Source: JANPII01 sp031424915
Lineage (GTDB): Bacteria; Pseudomonadota; Alphaproteobacteria; Rickettsiales; Midichloriaceae
Length of the DNA stretch: 9,553 nt
Direction of reading: 5' to 3'
NCBI GenBank assembly: GCA_031424915.1
Contig: JANPII010000056.1
Location: 1 to 9,553 of the forward strand
Shown here: one piece after another, positions 6,547 through 9,553 of the stretch
Layout: each line of letters opens with the position of its first letter
Numbering within the stretch: position 1 is the stretch's first letter
Translations under genes and position numbers: made by a program
Notes under the pieces: generated by a model
The model's database searches: none
The model's input: only the letters and a program-made list of their open reading frames with translations
What the model was told of the DNA's origin: nothing

Positions 6547-7507
6547 ACAGGAACTTTCTTATCTCATTAAAGAATTGAGTGGGCTGCTCAACATAGGGGA
6601 AATGGCCACAGTTTTTTAAAACAACTAGGTTAGCATTGAGAATTGCGTTTTTAATTTCCTCAGCAGTCCATACGGGTATAGGATCTGTAGCACCATGCAA
6701 TATTAACGTAGGAACTTCAAGTTTGCTCAGTTGAGGTGTTAGGTCGAAATCTTTTTGCAACCAAGATGACTGGGACATAATTTCCATAACCTTAAGCCCA
6801 CTAGCCGCTGAGTGTTTATCAAATGTAAGTGATAGCTTATCTGAGTCATTATGTTGGTGGCAGTAGGCTGAAAAAAACCTCCTATATAAACTAGATATTT
6901 CAGTTGTAGAAAGCTTGGTAAATTCTTTGTATTCGAACAAAGGTTTTATTTTGTTCTTGAAAGGGTGCACTCTTTTGGTGACTTCATAGGCGAATGCAGC
7001 CTGTCCATTATAAGTTGCAGGCGTGGGGTTAAGTAAAATTAGCTTGGATAAAGATTCTGGGTGCCTAATTGCATACTCCATAGCAAGTCGACCACCCCAA
7101 GAGTGCCCTATGAGAGTGAACCTATCATACCCTAAATGCTTGCGTAAATCTTCTAAGTCCTCAACAAATTGGCCTACATTGATCATTTTTGTATTAAGTT
7201 CAGATACCAAAGATTTCCCAGATCCGCGCTGATCATAGAAGGTAATTTTATTCTCTTTGGCCAGTTCTAACATTTGGGGAAGCAGGTAATTTTGATCCAT
7301 ACCGGGTCCACCATGAAGCATAATAATGGGATCTCCCTGGCCAAAAGTTTGATAATATAGCCTACCACCTGTAACTTCAACATACCCTTGATGTGAGCTT
7401 GAGATAGCATGAGTTTGTGGGGTCGTTTCTGTCAGATATGAGCAGCTAGCTAAGACTAGCTGCAAAACAAGCATGATGCTTAAATAAACTTTATGAAAAA
7501 TCTGCAT
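6545..7507 (-). CDS. Putative lipoprotein alpha/beta hydrolase, prolyl aminopeptidase (peptidase S33)-like
   Basis: A 320-aa alpha/beta-hydrolase. The N-terminus has a lipoprotein signal: a positively charged start, a hydrophobic stretch (residues 8-20) and the lipobox LASC with Cys22, so it should be acylated and anchored at the envelope. The hydrolase domain runs from about 42 to the end. HGGPG (65-69) and DQRGSGKS (92-99) are hallmarks of proline iminopeptidases. The catalytic triad reads Ser136 (GHSWGG), Asp275 (HGATDPIP) and His302 (NCGHFPYVEQP). Family members cleave N-terminal proline from peptides, but the same motifs occur in other S33 hydrolases, so the substrate is uncertain. The start has a strong Shine-Dalgarno AGGAG (plus-strand 7513-7517) five bases upstream. 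It lies 76 bp after frr in the same direction, with no obvious promoter or terminator between them, so it could be read from the pyrH-frr transcript. Confidence 0.88.
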   Translation of the reverse strand: MQIFHKVYLSIMLVLQLVLASCSYLTETTPQTHAISSSHQGYVEVTGGRLYYQTFGQGDPIIMLHGGPGMDQNYLLPQMLELAKENKITFYDQRGSGKSLVSELNTKMINVGQFVEDLEDLRKHLGYDRFTLIGHSWGGRLAMEYAIRHPESLSKLILLNPTPATYNGQAAFAYEVTKRVHPFKNKIKPLFEYKEFTKLSTTEISSLYRRFFSAYCHQHNDSDKLSLTFDKHSAASGLKVMEIMSQSSWLQKDFDLTPQLSKLEVPTLILHGATDPIPVWTAEEIKNAILNANLVVLKNCGHFPYVEQPTQFFNEIRKFL

Positions 7508-7583
7508 TGGTTCTCCTGTTTAAGTTACTTAGTGGTAATTTGCTGCTAAAGAAGCAAGCATAACTGAAGTGATAGGAAGGCTT

Positions 7584-8144
7584 TTACCCCATGATCTCAT
7601 CGGCTTTGCTTTTCGCCATCTCATCAGCTTTTTTTGTATGTTCATCTGTTAGCTTCTGTATATCTTCGCTATAAGAATGCAGTTCATCCTCGGAGATAAG
7701 CTTATCTTTTTCTAGCTTCTTAACCGACTCTATACTGTCACGGCGTACGTTACGTATGGCAATTTTTGCCTGTTCGCAGTATTCACCTGCTTTTTTGCCC
7801 ATCTCCTTACGTCGCTCTTGGCTTAAAGAGGGCACAGGGATGCGGATCGTTTGTCCTTCAGCGATAGGGTTAAGCCCTAATCCCGACTCACGAATTGCTT
7901 TGTCAACTGCGCGTGCCATATCGCGATCCCACACTTGCACTACGATAAGCTGTGCCTCTGGTACATTTACACTAGCTAGTTGCGATAGTGGCATGTGATC
8001 TCCATATGCTTCTACCTTAATAGGGTCAAGTAGTGTAGCGGAGACACGTCCCGTGCGAAGACCATTTAAGGAATGCTTTAGGTTATTTAGTGCCCCATCC
8101 ATGCGCTTTTTGGCGTCATCTACTAAGCTTTGTGGGTTAGTCAT
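7584..8144 (-). CDS. frr: Ribosome recycling factor
   Basis: With EF-G, RRF splits the post-termination ribosome so its subunits can be reused. It is 186 aa, normal for bacterial RRF. The long-helix domain I comprises about residues 1-30 and 105-186, with LRTGRVSATLLDPI (29-42), RIPVPSLSQERRKEM (101-115) and RNVRRD (131-136) present, including the conserved arginines of the ribosome-binding face. Domain II (about 31-104) contains AYGDHMPLSQLASVNVPE and the QLIVVQVWD strand. ATG at 8144-8142 is preceded by the canonical AAGGAG (plus-strand 8151-8156) six bases away. It follows pyrH by 18 bases, the near-universal pyrH-frr pairing, and is surely co-transcribed. The usual next genes uppS, cdsA and dxr are not present downstream. 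Confidence 0.98.
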   Translation of the reverse strand: MTNPQSLVDDAKKRMDGALNNLKHSLNGLRTGRVSATLLDPIKVEAYGDHMPLSQLASVNVPEAQLIVVQVWDRDMARAVDKAIRESGLGLNPIAEGQTIRIPVPSLSQERRKEMGKKAGEYCEQAKIAIRNVRRDSIESVKKLEKDKLISEDELHSYSEDIQKLTDEHTKKADEMAKSKADEIMG

Positions 8145-8162
8145 GCCTTTCTCCTTGAATAC

Positions 8163-8876
8163 TTAATCGGATATTAATGTAAATTCGCCTTTCCCACGTA
8201 ATACTCGCAGTAAAGATCCAGTGTGGTGTATGTTAAAAACGATTATAGGAATTTTATTGTCGCGTGCAAGAGTAATGGCGGCTGCATCCATGGCGTTTAG
8301 GTCTTGTGCAATAACTGATTTATAAGCTATGGAATCGTATCTGACGGCATCAGGGTTTGTTTTAGGATCGGCAGAGTATATACCATTGACCTGTGTACCT
8401 TTTAGAATTGCATTACACCCCATTTCTGCTGCTCTTAGGGCAGCCGCTGTATCTGTGGTAAAAAAAGGATTTCCAGTGCCTGCAGCAAATATTACTATGC
8501 GACCGCGTTCCATATGTCGAATCGCACGGCGTCTTATATACGGCTCGCATACGGCAGTCATAGTAATGGCCGACTGCACACGTGTAGCGAGACCTGTGCT
8601 CTCCAGCATGCTTTGTACTGCCAAAGCATTGATTACGGTGGCCAGCATGCCCATGTAATCGCCAGAAGCGCGGTCCAGTCCCATATTGGCTGCCACTGCT
8701 CCGCGGCAAATGTTGCCTCCCCCTACTACTAAGCAGATTTGATAGCCCGCATCATATGTTTCTTTGATATCCTGGCAGAAGCCTGCGATAACTTTGGGGT
8801 CATGGCCAAATTTTTGGCTACCCATTAGGGCTTCTCCCGATAACTTCAATAAAATGCGCTTATACTTCTGTGTCAT
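8163..8876 (-). CDS. pyrH: UMP kinase
   Basis: Phosphorylates UMP to UDP, the committed step to all other pyrimidine nucleotides. Bacterial PyrH is a hexamer of the amino-acid-kinase fold, unrelated to Cmk. It is 237 aa from the chosen start. Motifs include KLSGEALMG (11-19), VVGGGNICRG (50-59), the UMP-binding aspartate in SGDYMGMLATVINAL (D73), and FAAGTGNPFFTTDTAA (130-145). The segment VNGIYSADPKTNPDA is the usual ATP-site region. An in-frame ATG 15 bases upstream (8891-8889) would add MVGNS, but it has no Shine-Dalgarno sequence. ATG 8876-8874 has AGGAA six bases before it and yields the MTQKYKRILLKLSGEAL start usual in the family. The gene lies between rseP (33 bases upstream) and frr. 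In most Alphaproteobacteria tsf, not rseP, precedes it. Confidence 0.97.
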   Translation of the reverse strand: MTQKYKRILLKLSGEALMGSQKFGHDPKVIAGFCQDIKETYDAGYQICLVVGGGNICRGAVAANMGLDRASGDYMGMLATVINALAVQSMLESTGLATRVQSAITMTAVCEPYIRRRAIRHMERGRIVIFAAGTGNPFFTTDTAAALRAAEMGCNAILKGTQVNGIYSADPKTNPDAVRYDSIAYKSVIAQDLNAMDAAAITLARDNKIPIIVFNIHHTGSLLRVLRGKGEFTLISD

Positions 8877-8881
8877 ACTAT

Positions 8882-8886
8882 TTCCT
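8882..8886 (-). promoter_or_regulatory. Ribosome binding site that selects the pyrH start
   Basis: Read on the minus strand this is AGGAA (GTAGGAAATAGT then ATG). It lies six bases before the ATG at 8876 and inside the five-codon extension from the alternative ATG at 8891, which supports the shorter protein. Confidence 0.6.
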
Positions 8887-8909
8887 ACCATGTTTTATAT
8901 TTGTAATTT

Positions 8910-9553
8910 TTAGTGCCACAGATACTTCATTAAATCATTGCCTATGGCAAAGCACATCAACATTAGTAGCAATACTAGGCCAATACGAGAGCTATATTCA
9001 ATCACCACTGTTGCTAATGGCCGCCCACGCAATGCTTCTAATGCATAAAATAGTAGATGCCCACCATCTAGCATAGGAATAGGAAAGAGGTTGATCAACC
9101 CTAAATTCAGTGACAGCATTGCAATGAACATAAATAGACCAACTATACCACCGCTTGTAAATGACTTATTAGAGTAATCAGCAATGGTAAGTGGTCCCCC
9201 TAGTTCCTCGGTGCCACGTTTGCCAGTGAAAAATTGCGGTATGCTTTTCAATATTAAGGCTGATATTTCATATGATTGCTTAATTGCTAAACCAACAGCA
9301 CTAACAGGGCTGTGCTGTACTACAGTATATTTTTGCACTGTAATACCAATAATTGGTATTTTGATTTTTGTACCTATTTCGTCATCTAGCTCTTTTAGCT
9401 GCGGGGTAAGGTGGACGGTATATTCTTGGTCGTTGCGCTTAATTCCAAGTGATATCTCTTCGCCGAGATTACCAGCAAGGGCCATTCTTAAGTCGTTGAG
9501 ATTTGAGACAGGGCGGTCTTCAATTTGATATATTACATCGCCTGCCATAATGC
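8910..9553 (-). CDS. rseP: RIP-family site-2 zinc metalloprotease RseP, C-terminal part (partial, 5' end outside window)
   Basis: An inner-membrane protease that cleaves membrane-embedded substrates such as anti-sigma factors and leftover signal peptides. The frame continues through the right edge (ATT codon before the visible ATG at 9548), so about 212 C-terminal residues are seen. Counting from that ATG, residues 1-50 are the end of a PDZ domain (AGDVIYQIEDRPVSNLNDL). A periplasmic segment follows with FFTGKRGTEELGGPL (107-121), the family's substrate-clamp region. Then come two hydrophobic segments: about 134-160, leading into the zinc-ligand motif LDGGH (160-164, Asp161) within NLFPIPMLDGGHL, and about 189-206. 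The first zinc motif HExxH must lie outside the window. The stop is 33 bases before pyrH, so the genes are probably co-transcribed. No bamA-like gene follows, unlike the common rseP-bamA order. Confidence 0.93.
   Translation of the reverse strand, partial: IMAGDVIYQIEDRPVSNLNDLRMALAGNLGEEISLGIKRNDQEYTVHLTPQLKELDDEIGTKIKIPIIGITVQKYTVVQHSPVSAVGLAIKQSYEISALILKSIPQFFTGKRGTEELGGPLTIADYSNKSFTSGGIVGLFMFIAMLSLNLGLINLFPIPMLDGGHLLFYALEALRGRPLATVVIEYSSRIGLVLLLMLMCFAIGNDLMKYLWH

Noticed and set aside
8877..8891. Five-residue N-terminal extension of PyrH (MVGNS)
   Set aside because: No Shine-Dalgarno sequence precedes this ATG, whereas AGGAA stands before the inner ATG, and homologues begin close to the inner methionine.
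1..9553. Search for an undescribed system (defence, toxin-antitoxin, phage, CRISPR, retron-like RNA)
   Set aside because: All long open frames on both strands are explained by known families. The gene-free stretches hold only short palindromes and promoter-like sites, with no direct-repeat array, reverse transcriptase, nuclease pair or small toxin-like gene.

Overview
This window looks like a housekeeping stretch of an alphaproteobacterial chromosome. It is moderately AT-rich by eye; I did not compute the GC content. Three things point to Alphaproteobacteria: the sequence style of UMP kinase, RRF and ribosomal protein S1 (S1 has the 'SLGDILGAALGK' ending before its tail), the cmk-rpsA pairing, and the pyrH-frr pairing. 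The non-coding DNA holds palindromic interspersed repeats that start with GTCATTGCGAG / GCAATCCAG or TGTCATCCTGGAATCC. Such repeats are common in Rickettsiales and related host-associated lineages, so I lean that way, but genus-level placement is not possible from this window.

Left part, plus strand. The window opens in the last 40 codons of a protein that resembles the C-terminal end of a GGDEF diguanylate cyclase. A gene-free stretch of about 290 bp follows, holding a roughly 96-bp palindromic repeat and then a sigma70-like promoter. Next come an Ada/Ogt-type O6-alkylguanine-DNA alkyltransferase, htpG (Hsp90), cmk (CMP kinase) and rpsA (ribosomal protein S1). The htpG-cmk-rpsA genes are separated by only 6 and 8 bases and are probably co-transcribed. 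S1 carries an extra basic C-terminal tail containing a duplicated 11-residue unit.

Middle. The 203 bp after rpsA contain a long imperfect inverted repeat (5468-5552), followed at once by a second hairpin with a short T run that could end rpsA transcription. After it comes an orphan SDR-fold (YeeZ-like) protein on the plus strand.

Right part, minus strand. Read from the right edge, the order is rseP (3' part only), pyrH, frr and a putative prolyl-iminopeptidase-like lipoprotein. rseP-pyrH-frr are closely spaced, at 33 and 18 bases. This differs from the familiar alphaproteobacterial order, where rseP lies downstream of pyrH-frr-uppS-cdsA-dxr. The hydrolase converges on the SDR gene across a 49-base gap that contains a small hairpin.

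Functionally the window combines translation (S1, RRF), pyrimidine nucleotide kinases (Cmk, PyrH), protein folding and envelope quality control (HtpG, RseP) and DNA repair (Ogt). I found no tRNA, rRNA, CRISPR array, insertion sequence, phage gene or evident new defence or biosynthetic system. The points of interest are the repeats, the S1 tail, gene-order changes and the two less-characterised enzymes.
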